Shown piece after piece: positions 12,040 to 23,293 of a stretch of DNA of 64,000 bases. The notes under the pieces were generated by a model. The model saw only the letters and a program-made list of their open reading frames with translations, made no database searches and was not told the DNA's origin. Origin of the DNA: Puffinus mauretanicus (taxonomy: Eukaryota; Chordata; Aves; Procellariiformes; Procellariidae); the NCBI GenBank assembly GCA_023333565.1, contig JAJKFH010001226.1, positions 124,001 to 188,000 on the forward strand, written 5' to 3'. The first letter of the stretch is position 1, and each line of letters begins with the position of its first letter. Both the position numbers and the translations under genes were made by a program.

Positions 12040-12235
12040 AGGTTCTCTACTCTAAGGAGCTCAAAGCATTTTCAAAGAAAACCGAAATTCACTATCACTG
12101 TTTTATAAATGGAGAAGCTGAGACCAAGAGAGCTGTAAGTGACTTGCCCCACCTCATCTAGTAAAGTGTTAACAGCTACAGAAATAGATTTCCAGACCCT
12201 CTCCCCCTCCTGACTACTAACACATTTTGCCACCC
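12040..12235 (-). repeat. MIR/CORE-SINE-like element, antisense orientation
   Basis: The series CTCAAAGCATTTTCAAAG, TTTTATAAATGGAGAAGCTG, AGACCAAGAGAGCTG, TAAGTGACTTGCCC and CATCTAGTAAAGTG follows the order of the MIR core read backwards: the form 'ACAGATGAGGAAACTGAGGC' through 'AAGTGACTTGCCC' to 'AGCTAGTAAGTGGCAGAG'. This is the clearest ancient SINE in the window. Edges are approximate. Confidence 0.7.
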
Positions 12236-12294
12236 AAGAAGACCATTTGCCATGTCATCATCAAGATATATCTGTGTAAGACACTTTCTCCATC

Positions 12295-12455
12295 TATACA
12301 GCCTTTGCTTTTTGTAAGCCTCACTTCCCTATCTATGGGGAATAACAACACTTCACTGCTTCAAAGGGGTGGAAAGAATATTTGAACTTAAGACTCTGCA
12401 GTATGCAGATATGGCAGTGGACACCTTGTAAGTATTAAGAATACTTAATAAGAAA
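12295..12455 (+). repeat. MIR/CORE-SINE-like element, sense orientation (5' truncated)
   Basis: AAGCCTCACTTCCCTATCTA followed by TGGGGAATAACAACACTTCA, GGGGTGGAAAGAATATTTGA and later ACACCTTGTAAGTATTAAGA parallels the second half of the MIR consensus, of the form 'CCTCAGTTTCCTCATCTGTA' followed by 'AAATGGGGATAATAATA'. It lies about 60 bp from the antisense copy at 12040-12235 and opposite to it. Boundaries are approximate. Confidence 0.55.
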
Positions 12456-12714
12456 TAAAATCATTACATTTGGAGACTGTACTCTTAATTCTGTGCCTGA
12501 ACTGTACTGTTTGAATTATATGCGTTAATTCCTTCAGATCAAATATTCTGTCTTCCCTCCCTTTTCCATACAGACAAGCAAAGTTACAAACATAAATAAT
12601 AGGACTATCAGAAGCTCACAGTACATGTCTGCAAAATGAGTGCATTCAAACCCAGCATTTTCCACGTGGTACACTGAACAGAATTCCACCAAAGCATTCT
12701 GAGCATTCTTGTAC

Positions 12715-12866
12715 CTCTTGATAAGCATCTGCAGGACGTCAGTCAGGCTTTCCATCAGAACAATAACTTCAGCATAGGTTAAGTCTCCACAAGGCTTGCC
12801 ATTGATAGACACCACTTCATCTCCCTCACAGAGTCCGGCCTTAGCTGCTTTGCTCTTGCTGCGAAC
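12715..12866 (-). CDS. SYNPO2: SYNPO2, second coding exon (C-terminal half of the PDZ domain)
   Basis: This 152-bp exon encodes 50 residues plus two bases of a split codon. It begins VRSKSKAAKAGLCEGDEVV and continues through SINGKPCGDLTYAEVIVLME to LQMLIKR. This is the later half of a PDZ domain: the GDEVVSING turn, the helix with EVIVLMES, and the last strand LQMLIKR. The acceptor is a T-rich tract ending TTGTAG (12867-12870 on the plus strand reads CTAC). The donor is AG|GTAC, a usable but non-optimal site. Phase is 0 on entry and 2 on exit, matching the next exon. The N-terminal half of the PDZ domain, including the start Met and the carboxylate-binding GAPWGF-type loop expected from human SYNPO2, is in exon 1 and is not in this window as far as I can see. 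The gene is therefore partial at its 5' end. Confidence 0.95.
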
Positions 12867-15800
12867 CTACAATGAGTCAAAAAAAATTTCAAAATTGCAC
12901 AATTAGTGTTCATTTGCAAACAGCAGCAACCATGGCTTCAACTTACTGTACAAAAGAAAAAGGATCAGTATTATTGATCATAAATTTCTAGTAACACAAA
13001 TTAATAACTTGTCCCAGTTGAGGTTAAATACCGTTCTAGCCAGTATTAACAATACAAAAACTTCTGCTTTACCGAGCTTGTGAGCTAGATGTCAGACAGG
13101 CTGGAATTTGTTTTAAAAAAAGGGAGACATAGAAGTTTGGGACAACAATCAATTGAACAGAGTTTAGCAGAAATGCAAAAAATCTTATTAGTTTCTCCCA
13201 AAATGAAAGACTACTAGAGCTGAAATCTATGCCAAGATTTTAAAAGAAGAGTGTATAACTTCAGGCTCTTCTGGGCAGAATGTCAACATCTACATGCTGT
13301 TAGAGCTGTAGGTATACAGACTTCTGGTATACTGGACACTTTTCCTTAGATGCCCAACTGTAGGTTTAGTTGCCAAACTATAAACATCTGAATCACTGGA
13401 GATCCTAAATCCATGTTTAGTCATCTGAGTAAGTGTCCTGATTTATTAAAGTTAAGACACGCCTGTTATGGTTTAACCTTCCCCATTAAGTACTCATTCA
13501 AGAATCTCATGCAGCTTGGTTTTTGGTGTTTCACTTCTTTTTCCACTGGCAGCATGTTATAACTTATATAGCCTTTGTATAACAAAACCTAGACAGCTTT
13601 AATACCGCTCAAGGTATGCCATACAGTTGACTGCTATTTTTAAAGTACATGTTTGGCAAACTGTGTGTTATATTAACCAGGATGCTTGCAGGAGTCTATT
13701 TTAGAATGACACATACACATAAAAGGGCTGTCCTTGGGTTCTTTCCTCTCAGTCTTCTACCTGTTGGTGTGAGTACTTTGGCCTCACACAATATTCAGTT
13801 GGTGGGTCAATATGTTATCCTTATTAATTCTCATAGCATTTTCTTGAAAATTTTTAAAGAAGTAGTATAGTTCTCCCACACTCACAGCAGCAGAGTCAGT
13901 CCTCACTGACTCTAGGACGGTTACTTCTGATATACACCAGATTTGAGCGTGCAACTGTCCCACAGGCCCATGGAATTATCCCCAATATACTATTAGGCCA
14001 CTGGTCTGGTAACTAAGATGCATTTCTGGAGGTAATTTTGAAAAGTTTCTTGGAGTCAGGATGATACGTGGAATAAAGAGTGAGACTGCACTTTTTTCTG
14101 TGGTGGGGCCATATATCTTTGTTGTTTCGATTTATACATACCCATATGTCATGTTATGGCTTTTAGAGCAGTGAAGAAACAGAAGCCTAGTGCATACAGA
14201 AGCCAGTTTCTACCTTGCAGAATTAACATTTACAAATATGGAGTGGTATGCCGCTCTGTTTATCTCGCCTTAGGCAAGAGCATAAACATCCTTGTACTTT
14301 GGGAAGAAATGACAGTTTAAACAGTGTTTAGAATGTTTTGCTTCATATGTGCGCTAGGATTTGGGTTGAGGTTTTGTTACTGTTTTTTTTAAATAGGAGG
14401 GTATGCTATTAAAATTTTACAAGACATCTTAGGCCTGAATGTAAATATTTAATGTGGATGCTGAAAAGAATTTAGAGTGAGTCTTTTTCAAAAAACACAC
14501 AAACGGCAATTATAGCAACATGTGAACTCTGAAATAGCATAATGTGATACATAGATTGTGAGAAGAAATGTTGTTTCTGTTTCTTTATTAAGTGTCTGAG
14601 AATTTGGAGTCAGTTCTGTCATAGATTACCATTACAGCTGTCTCAGGAGAGAAACTGTTACCCATTCCATAACTTCAGTGATTTCTGTCAAAAAGCAAAA
14701 GTACAAATGTACCATGTTAATAGGTCTGCATGAATTGCTAGACAGCTCAACCAGTTTCGTAGTTTTTTAAACAGACTCCTTGGTAGCATTCAAAGAAAAT
14801 AGACAAGGGCATTGAATTTCCTTTTAAAGTTCTTGAAAGGGCCTCTTAGTCCTTTTGCTGCCTTCTGAATTGTTGAAAGATCACAGCTGTGAGATATTTG
14901 GACCTTCATACAAAACTCAGCCCCTTCTTTGACTGGTCACGCAGGAAAGAAACTACTGTAAGTCGCTATACCTCACTATCTGGTAGCATTTCAGTTCATA
15001 TGCACATGGGACCAAATTTCCTGTGAGTATTATATTCCCAGGTTTAAATACATAAATCAAACTTTTAACATGATTTTGCCATTACAGGATCACACTGCAC
15101 ATGCTGTACGTATTAATGGTTCTCCTGACTGTATGTCAGCCTTTTTCCCAGCCTCTCCCAGAAGCACCTATGCCTCCCAAATTTGAACAATGTCTATATA
15201 AAATCACGTCAGTATTATCCTCTTTTTTTGGTGTTTGTGTTGAGGGAATAAAGGGGAGGAGAGAGCACTGAGAAAAAAATGAGCAAGGGCAGGTTGTATA
15301 GTAAATTACAGCAGGTTGCTGCTAGGGTAGAAATATACCATCATCATTTGTGTTGTTTTAGCCACAGGATATCACCAGGTTACTCAGCAATATGTAGGCT
15401 GCCTTGCCAGGCAAGCTGTAATTGTTTCTGGGTTTGTTTATCTGTATATTTTATTTGTCTTCACTGGAAACCCACAAAAATGAACAAATAATTTACTCAT
15501 GTAAACGAAACTTCTGGGGGAAAAAAAAGAAAAAAAAGAACAACCAAAAAAATCTTAAGAAGATTTGTGGAAAGCTGCATCTTCCTGGTAAAATATGTGT
15601 TTAGTGGACGGTTTTCTCTCAAAGGAAGTTTTGACAGAAAGCCTTTGACCAGCCCACTGGGAAGCAAAAGCTGCCTTTGTTAGCAGAAATACAACGTGGT
15701 CACACAGGGGACAATAAGAAACCTTTATCCAGTCCTTGGGAACTTAAAGCAAGGCATATTTGGTTGTAACGCAGAAGGGAGTTCTTCCAAAACTAGTGAT

Positions 15801-16669
15801 TGCTCTTGCCTTATAGTGCAGCCCAGGCTTGCTCAGTTACTTGTTTCTCCTATCTGCTTAGGGCCGGCGTTTTCTTTAGGAAGGAAAAGTGTTTTTTCCC
15901 GTAAAATTTGTGAATGGGATCTCACTACTAGAAAAATATGTAAAGATTTTCTTAGTTTTTCAATGCTTGCAATACCAGTATTACACAGCGAAGCTGAGCC
16001 TGAACCGTTAGTGCTGAACCTGTCAAGACACCAGCTGCTCCTGGGGCATGTTGAAGAGCTTTAGCCCACTTTCCCCTGCTGCCTGTATTGCTTTTCTGCT
16101 CCCTCTCAGTCAGGACTCTTCCTTTTTATCATTCAAGTTATATAACATGTGCTCGTTAGAATGCTTCGGTTTTCTTCCAATCACAAAATTTCCAATGAAA
16201 TGGCAATGGAAATATTTACTCTGAATTCCAAAAGTTTTAAGGAAATCATTGTACAAAGTGTATTGGCATTGCAGCAGTATTGACCTTAGTCAATGCTGTG
16301 CATGCTCTGCCCATAAAGAGTTTTAGATTTCTGAATTTTTAACAGTATTGAAGTGTTTTATATAAATAGTTGTACATAAAGACTTCAGGTTATTCTGAGC
16401 CATTTGTTATAATATTCTCTAATTTCAGGTGTTTAGATCGCTGTTGCTAGAGTGTGTGAAGAACAGTGCTGGATTACTTCGACAATTTACCTGAAGTACG
16501 TAATTTCTTTTTGTTTCCAGATTACTCCTGTACCCATAATTTCAGGAGTGCCCTTTGCTGCTTAAAATGTCAAGTGCCGAGAAATTCCTCATATCCACAG
16601 AGATGTTAATCTTAGGGGAAACTTCCTTTGTGAAGAACTTAGCCTGGATGCTCTCTGTTATCTGAGCAT

Positions 16670-16870
16670 CCACGGAGGAGGGAGGACCCCCCTGTCAGCA
16701 GCGCAGCACGAGTCTGCACACGCAGCAGCAGCACTGCTGCCTGGGACGGGACGGAAGGCCACGGGGGCTGGTGGAGGGCTCCTCAGCCCCTCAGCTGGCA
16801 CCTATTCACAAGCAGCTGCTCTAACGAGGGACGGGGGGCGGTCCAGAGGCTCTTCAGTAGTCTCTATAAA
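16670..16870. promoter_or_regulatory. CpG-rich, GC-rich patch with a TATA-like motif (possible alternative promoter)
   Basis: By eye this roughly 200-bp stretch is much richer in G+C than its surroundings and contains about ten CpG dinucleotides, for example around GGGACGGGACGG and GAGGGACGGGGGGCGG. TATAAA occurs at 16865-16870 on the plus strand, and donor-like GTGAGT and GTAAGG occur at 16888-16893 and 16896-16901. It is shorter than a usual CpG island. It could be an intragenic promoter of either strand, a GC-rich relic, or chance. Confidence 0.3.
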
Positions 16871-17766
16871 GGCTTGGGCTGGAAACTGTGAGTGAGTAAG
16901 GTCTGGGTGCTGTGGTGCACTAGTGGGAGATTACATTCCAATGGCACAGGTATGTGGGGGGGGAAGTGTGGGATAGTAAGTTACTATGGGTTGGTGGTAG
17001 CTGTGGGATGCTGCTGGGGCTGGAGTAGTCATGGGTGCCTGCAGCAGATGGCAATTTCAGTCAGTTTCTTAACCAGTGAAAGATAAATAAGGTGAGGGAT
17101 ACACAGTGGCTGTGTTCCTGCTAGTGTGAGGCAAAGGAAGGGGTTTGTAGAGAAAGCTAATGCTGAGTGCCCAGCCTTTGTGCTGTGTATGCTGTAGTGT
17201 TTTTACTTTAAACTAGCTCTAGTCTCATTCTGTCACCTGGAGACTCCTTGCCAGGTAGCAGGTATTACATCTGCTCCTTTGATTTAATCTGAAAGCAGTT
17301 TAGTTTGTACAACCCAAAACTGTTCTATGCACTGAAACAATGTATGGTAAATCACAGTAATAGGGAAACTTGCTTCAAAAAATGTAATCCTGATGAAGCT
17401 AAAAAGCTAAAGTAGATGCACCTGTTTCTTGTGGATGCACAGACAGCAACTGGGGCTCAGCTTACCAGCTGATGATCTTGGTTGTGTGTCTGAGCCCTAT
17501 AATAAGCAAATCAGAGAGTTGAGGTATGTTGAACCTGATAACAAGGTCAATGAGTTGTAGTTTAAAGTGAGGCAAATGGACTTGAGGACAGTCTGTAGTC
17601 CTGGTTCTCCAATTGCACAACTAAGAAATTATTAGGATTCTTCATAGTCTTGCTTTTACCAGTGACTTTTGGGAAGGATGATGTATATCTTAATCTTATT
17701 CTGGTGTGCTGCTAGGAGCACACACCTGTATCTGGGATGTGTGTCTAAGTGATGTGCTTCAGATGT

Positions 17767-17815
17767 AGCCTGACTGAGCAATTGGGCTCAATGATTGCTC
17801 AGCCTGACTGAGCAA
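17767..17815. repeat. Overlapping direct and inverted repeat
   Basis: AGCCTGACTGAGCAA occurs at 17767-17781 and again at 17801-17815. CTGAGCAAT (17774-17782) and ATTGCTCAG (17794-17802) form a 9-bp perfect inverted repeat around an 11-nt spacer. Further TGAGCAA-like words follow until about 17850. Confidence 0.8.
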
Positions 17816-20800
17816 CCAATCTGAGAAAATGAGCAATCTGAGCATAAGCACAATCCATTTAACCTAAATCTTTATCTATTAAAGTAAGACTTCTGTGGCT
17901 TTAAAATCTACATATATTTGCACAGTGATAGTCTCAATTCAAAGCAAGCTTTCCAAACCATGAGTTATTCTTGGAACTATTTACTGATCCTTTTTAAGTT
18001 TGCCAGCAGCTTTTAGAGAACAGAACAGAAAATATTGCCACTGGATGTAGTGGAAGTACACTTCCCTGCTATTTAAGGTCCCTTGCTCATACAGACAGAG
18101 TAGTTTCTTTCATTGAGGGGTCACCTCTGGAAGAGGCTATTCAGTTGAATATCCTATCTGATTCCTGAAGCCTCTTCTGAACTGTTGTATGGCCCTCAAG
18201 GCTTGAAACTGGTTTCAGTGAACTTTATTTACATGTCTAAGTCCTCAGTGTTAGTCTTGAGTCTTTGATGGTTGGCCTTGTGTTTTGTTATGATGAAACA
18301 TGTTGCCCAAAATAGCATGCTTACCAGGCAAGCGGGACTTCAGTAGATCAGTTGTCTGTCTTCATTATTGTTTACTACTTTAGTTATGTCAGCTGCAAAC
18401 TTTACCAGCAGTGACTTTGTGTTTTTTTTTCAGACTGATGATTAAACGTCAATAACAAAGGGTGAAGGGTGCTTAAAAAGGATATGTCCTTTTGACTACT
18501 GTTATGCCCGTGTTGAATAATGATTTCGAATTTAAGGTTACCTTCTCAGACCCAACAACTAGCCAGCTTTTAAAGGTGTATTTCTATTACTACAGTAGCA
18601 AACTGTGCCCTTAGATGTCTTGCCATCATTAATATTGCAGAACTGTGTTTAAGAAATATCCTTTTTAACTAAAATAATCATTAAACTTAATCTTGGGGTT
18701 ATAACCCTTATTCTGTATAGTTGCTTCAGTCTCACCGTTAACTAATAGAGTAGTTTTGTTTAAATGTGCCTGGTGTTGAGGTCTTTTAAATTTTTCCCCA
18801 CAAAAGTGGTCACCTATTTTCTGTTTAGAAAAAAATAGTCTAGGCCATCCCATTATACAGAAATTGTCTGGGTTTTTTTTATTCTATAAGCAGGTTCTAT
18901 CTACCTGCCACTTTACATGACTTTCTGCATGTAACATTAAGATTTTAGTATCTCTCTTCAGATGTTGTCTGTCAGGTAACTGAGTAACCATTAGTGGTTT
19001 TTTTAGTATGAGGAGGTTTCTAAAGGCTTTTCTTTTTTCTTTCCCCAGGTGATGCCATGTGATCCTTACACTAGTTGGAGGCGGGAATATGCAACTAGGT
19101 GGTAAGCACATTAAATTTTCTCACTTGATGTCAGTACGTTGTTTCACACTTGTAAGCGCAAGTATCAGTTTTGTCTATTTGTGTTGAGAACCGTTTCTGG
19201 ATATGGAAGTATCTTGTGAATTAAATAACTGTTACAAGGGGGTTTTTAATCTTCCAGAAATACTGATTCCTTTACTGTTGGAAAAAACACAGGTCTGAGC
19301 ATAGAACAGGATGTTTGGTTTATTAGATACAACTATTCTCTTGTATTGTCAGAGATAAAAAGGGGAAAGAAGCAGAGATAATAGGTATCAATATGCGGGA
19401 AAGGGGGAGTGGGATTAGGAGTGTGGAGACACTGCCTCTTCTTTCTTTGTTCATACTAGTATTAAAGCAATGAGTGTTTGATGCATTCTTTTCATAAGTA
19501 ATAGTTTACTTAAAAGAAACAACTTCCAATTCTAACATTTGACACCCTGAATACAGATCTGATGTTTCCGAGTCTAAAACTTTTTGGATATAGTCAGATA
19601 TCTTAACTTTAATAGAAGGTAAAATTAAGTTAAAAGTCCAAGTTAAATGGACTGTGTAACAGAAATAACAAGGAAGTCAACTGACTTGAAGATGACCTAG
19701 TCTTGGCTGTAAAAGAGGAGGCGATGATTCAAAGTGATTCAAAAGACAGGGGCAGTGATAAAGTGATCCAAGATCTAAGCAATTAAACAAAGTTGTATTC
19801 TGCTTGCTGACAAAGTGGCAAATAGTACTACATGTGGAAGTACACAAAGTGTATGTGGAACTCAGCTTTGCACTTAACTAAGTACAACATAGTATTGCCA
19901 CAATTAAAGGCCTGCCTTCTAGTTGCTGCAATAAGTTTAGCTAGCTAATATGTTTCTCTTAAATATGTTTAAAGGCAGTATAAATAAGTTAATGTAATCA
20001 ATACTTAGTTTAATTTTATCAGGCATTAGCTCATACTTTCCAGAAGTTACTTTTCTCATTAATTAATTAGCTAGGTGTTAGTCATGATGTTCAGGATCAG
20101 GGATCAAATATCAGTGTTTCCTGCAGACAGTGTTTAAAAAAGAAAAAAAAAAAACACACAAACAAAAAGAGGCACTTCATCTCTTCCATTATAAACCCTA
20201 CAGCAAAGGCAGTGGCTAGTAAATGTATTTAAATGTATTTCAAAGTTATCTGTCACTCTAATAAAATTAACAATGTATAATACTTTATTATGAGCAGGAA
20301 GCAGAAGCACTGAGTGGCACAATTGTTAGTGTATTAGTGGTTTTAGTTGTATGAAATTAGGGAATTAAAATGAAGTTACAAATGAACTGAATGCAGGCAC
20401 AGTTTATAAATTGGGGCTCTAGGGCCTTGTTTTACAATGTTTATGCATGCAGGAGTCCTTTAGACAAAAATGTAACATTCAGGTTTTGCTTTTTAGATAT
20501 AAACGTCTGTACAGTAAGTTAAGCCTACCTCATAATGTGTTTGGGATTTTTAGGGATCTCTGTAGATCCTTTTAATAGCTCAGAGACTTCTTAACACTTT
20601 CTTCCCCATCCCCAGCTTTGCCATTGCAAGTTATAGCATCATGGGCTGTATAAATGCAAGTCTTAAGTAAAAGGTGACCTGTTTCTCTTTTGCATGGACT
20701 TTGTTTAGATATTAGTACTCATCCAGAAATTCAGATATTGATTGTCTGTTCTCTGGCTATGTAGCCATCTATTAAAAAATATAGTCAGTGACACAAGCCT

Positions 20801-21035
20801 TTTTGTGACCTTTCTGATCCATAAGGATCTAGTCTTTGCCTTCCGTCTCTAAACCTGCCACTATTTAAAATTATATTTATAGTTTTAAATGTCTATGTTT
20901 TGTCAGCTCTATCTGAAAACAGTCAGTTTCCAGCTTTAAATCAACACCTCTGGAAACAAAGATATGGCCTGTCAATCAGCCTGTAGATCCTGTTTCGTAC
21001 AAGGAATCAAGGCCTGTGCTGGAATAACTCTATTT

Positions 21036-21738
21036 ATAGAATCATAGAGTCATAGAATCATTAAGGTTGGAAAAGACCTCTAAGATCATCAAGTCCAGCC
21101 GTCAATTCGACATCACCATGCCCACTAAACCATGTCCCTAAGCGCCTCATCTACACGTCTTTTAAATACTTCCAGGGATGGTGACTCAACCGCTTCCCTG
21201 GGCAGCCTGTTCCAAGGCCTGACCACTCTTTCAGTAAAGAAATTTTTCCTAATACCCAATCTAAACCTTCCTTGGCGCAACTTGAGGCCATTTCCTCTTG
21301 TCCTATCGCTTGTTACTTGTGAGAAGAGACCAACACCCACCTCGCTACAACCTCCTTTCAGGTAGTTGTAGAGAGCGATGAGGTCTCCCCTCAGCCTCCT
21401 CTTCTCCAGACTAAACAACCCCAGTTCCCTCAGCCGCTCTCCATCAGACTTGTGCTCCAGGCCCTTCACCAGCTTCTTTGCCCTTCTCTGGACACGCTCC
21501 AGCACCTCCATGTCCTTCTTGTAGTGAGGGGCCCAGAACTGAACACAGGATTCGAGGTGCGGCCTCACCAGTGCCGAGTACAGGGGCACGATCACCTCCC
21601 TGCTCCTGCTGGCCACACTATTTCTAATACAGGCCAGGATGCCGTTGGCCTTCTTGGCCACCTGGGCACACTGCCAGCTCATGTTCAGCCGGCTGTCAAT
21701 CAGCACCCCCAGGTCTTTTTCCTCTGGGCAGCTTTCCA
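21036..21738 (-). mobile_element. CR1 LINE, 5'-truncated 3' end (bird type)
   Basis: This is a non-LTR retrotransposon fragment in minus orientation. Its 3' terminus is at the left, with the typical CR1 tail (ATAGAATCATAGAGTCATAG, then AATCATTAAGGTTGGAAAAG). The right edge stops inside the reverse-transcriptase-encoding ORF2 at GCTTTCCA, as usual for 5'-truncated CR1 copies. There is no poly(A), and no clear target-site duplication is seen, which is also normal for CR1. The sequence looks close to the avian consensus, so the copy is relatively young. It lies in SYNPO2 intron 1 in the same orientation as the gene. Confidence 0.95.
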
Positions 21739-21739
21739 A
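21125..21739 (-). pseudogene. CR1 ORF2 C-terminal remnant (about 204 codons, open)
   Basis: This is the open frame within the CR1 fragment. It covers the last part of the reverse transcriptase and the C-terminal tail, with CR1 hallmarks such as [76 protein letters not shown] and the end [15 protein letters not shown] followed by a stop. The catalytic part of the reverse transcriptase and the endonuclease are absent, so it cannot move on its own. No stop codon or frameshift interrupts it, which supports recent insertion. It is not a host gene. Confidence 0.93.
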
Positions 21740-23267
21740 AGATTTAAGATGCCTTGAACTGCATCATGGTTTGGAAGCTAAGTCATGACTGCAACTTGTA
21801 GGCTGTATGCTTAAAATAGTGAGGGAATCTGAAGAAAAAAGGCAAAAAACTCGCCAAAACCTACTAAAACCATAGTAAAGTTAGACCACTTGTTTTACTG
21901 GTTGATAAATCTAGGCTCGTTGAAGTTAGCATGTACTTGTGTGTTGTTAATATCTATATGAACATGCCATTCAGCTCTTGTGCTTGAAAACTCAGAGTGA
22001 GCTCATGGAATTACTACCCATATAACAGTTTATCTGTTGTGTAGACAGATTTAATGCGTAATAGCTTTCTGTTACATGGTTAACATGCAACTCCTAGTCT
22101 AACTCCAGAATAACAATGCTGTCTTCAGCAAGAAAGCAAAAGTCTTCACAGCTATTACCTTGCCAGCTCTTCCACATACTTTGAGCAGTGTTTGGAACAC
22201 TACAACTAAATTTGTCTAAAATTAATCTCTTTAATACTGTGTTTGTGAAGATCATTGGTGACATACGGATATTGGAGATCATAACATGCTTCAGATAGAC
22301 AGCTGGGAAAATCTAAGGTCAGAAGGTATTTTGTTTTCCTGGCCCACATGTCAGGGTAACAAAACAGGGCAGGCTGCAGTTGGTTATCAGACCTTGTGCC
22401 CATACATGAGGAAAACCGAATGACCTTTGTGTTCTTAGTTTCCTCTTTGAATATGTATATAAAGAGAAAGTAGTTCTCAGTAGATAGAGAGATAGAGATG
22501 AGCAGACAGGAAAGAGTCATCAGATCTTCAGAAAGGGAATTTGAGCCACTCGCAGATTTAACTGAGTAATGGTGGCATAGTTTAGGAGTTCCTTGAGAGC
22601 TTTTCAAAACCATATAATTAAGAAATGTTCTTGCCTAGAACTCCAGTCTGGGCTTTGTGTCCACATAGATCCATTGGAAATACCAGGTTCTGGTCTAAAT
22701 TGAAGGCCCGGCATTTTTGGCAGGCCAGAGCTCAAGCTCAGGGATTAAATTTTAAGCAAGCTGGGTTATATACTCTTGAGATAAGTGTCATAGACTGGAG
22801 TTTGAGTGATGTGACTTACCTGTGTAGGAGTAGTCTGTATACAGACTCTCAAAATCCACGATGGCTGTATACATTTTACTCTTAGAAAGGGCCTTTTTAG
22901 AGCTGGTATACCAAATTCTAGTCTGTTTTCATTAGCCATGCCTCTATTTGAGTATGAGATGGCTGCAAGCTATTTGCATCTGTGCTGCCTGGAGATGAGT
23001 CTGCATCAGGCTGATATCAGTTCTCATCCCCTCCATACTGAATTTCTCCACCAGACAAGCTAGTTTCCTTCACACTCAGTCATAGTAAAAGCCACAATGT
23101 AAAACCTTCAGATAGGGCAAATTCATCAGGAGTGTGAGATCCAACCCCTCCCTAGCTCCTCTGAATGTATGGGCATGCAATAAGGAGCCTTGCCCTTAGA
23201 ACGTGTTAGATGCTAAAGCTGGAGTGCTGTGACTTTAGCTAATACAAATATAGATAGTATAAGTACA

Positions 23268-23293
23268 GTAAAATATAGTTTTCTATATTTTAC
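23268..23293. repeat. Perfect 11-bp inverted repeat with TTTT loop
   Basis: GTAAAATATAG at 23268-23278 and CTATATTTTAC at 23283-23293 are exact reverse complements around TTTT. The stem is AT-rich, so it would be a weak hairpin. Confidence 0.9.

Larger units (their letters stand above)
8361..12714 (-). other. SYNPO2: SYNPO2 intron between the PDZ exon and the middle exon
   Basis: This 4.35-kb intron has donor GTAC (12711-12714 complement) and an acceptor ending GTGCAG (8361-8366 complement). It holds three decayed MIR/CORE-SINE-like stretches (about 8810-8940, 12040-12235, 12295-12455) and one consensus CArG box (9841-9850). Open frames at 10138-10446, 10522-10878 and 11592-11990 have no recognisable similarity or splice framework and are not annotated as genes. 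Confidence 0.9.
12867..21035 (-). other. SYNPO2: SYNPO2 intron 1, part nearest the PDZ exon
   Basis: This is non-coding sequence upstream of the PDZ exon in the direction of SYNPO2 transcription. No splice-flanked coding segment matching the missing exon 1 is visible. It contains A-rich tracts near 15511-15538 and 20143-20154, a CpG-rich patch (16670-16870), and a cluster of direct and inverted repeats at 17767-17815. The remaining open frames (for example 15696-16064) are short and unrecognised. Confidence 0.75.
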
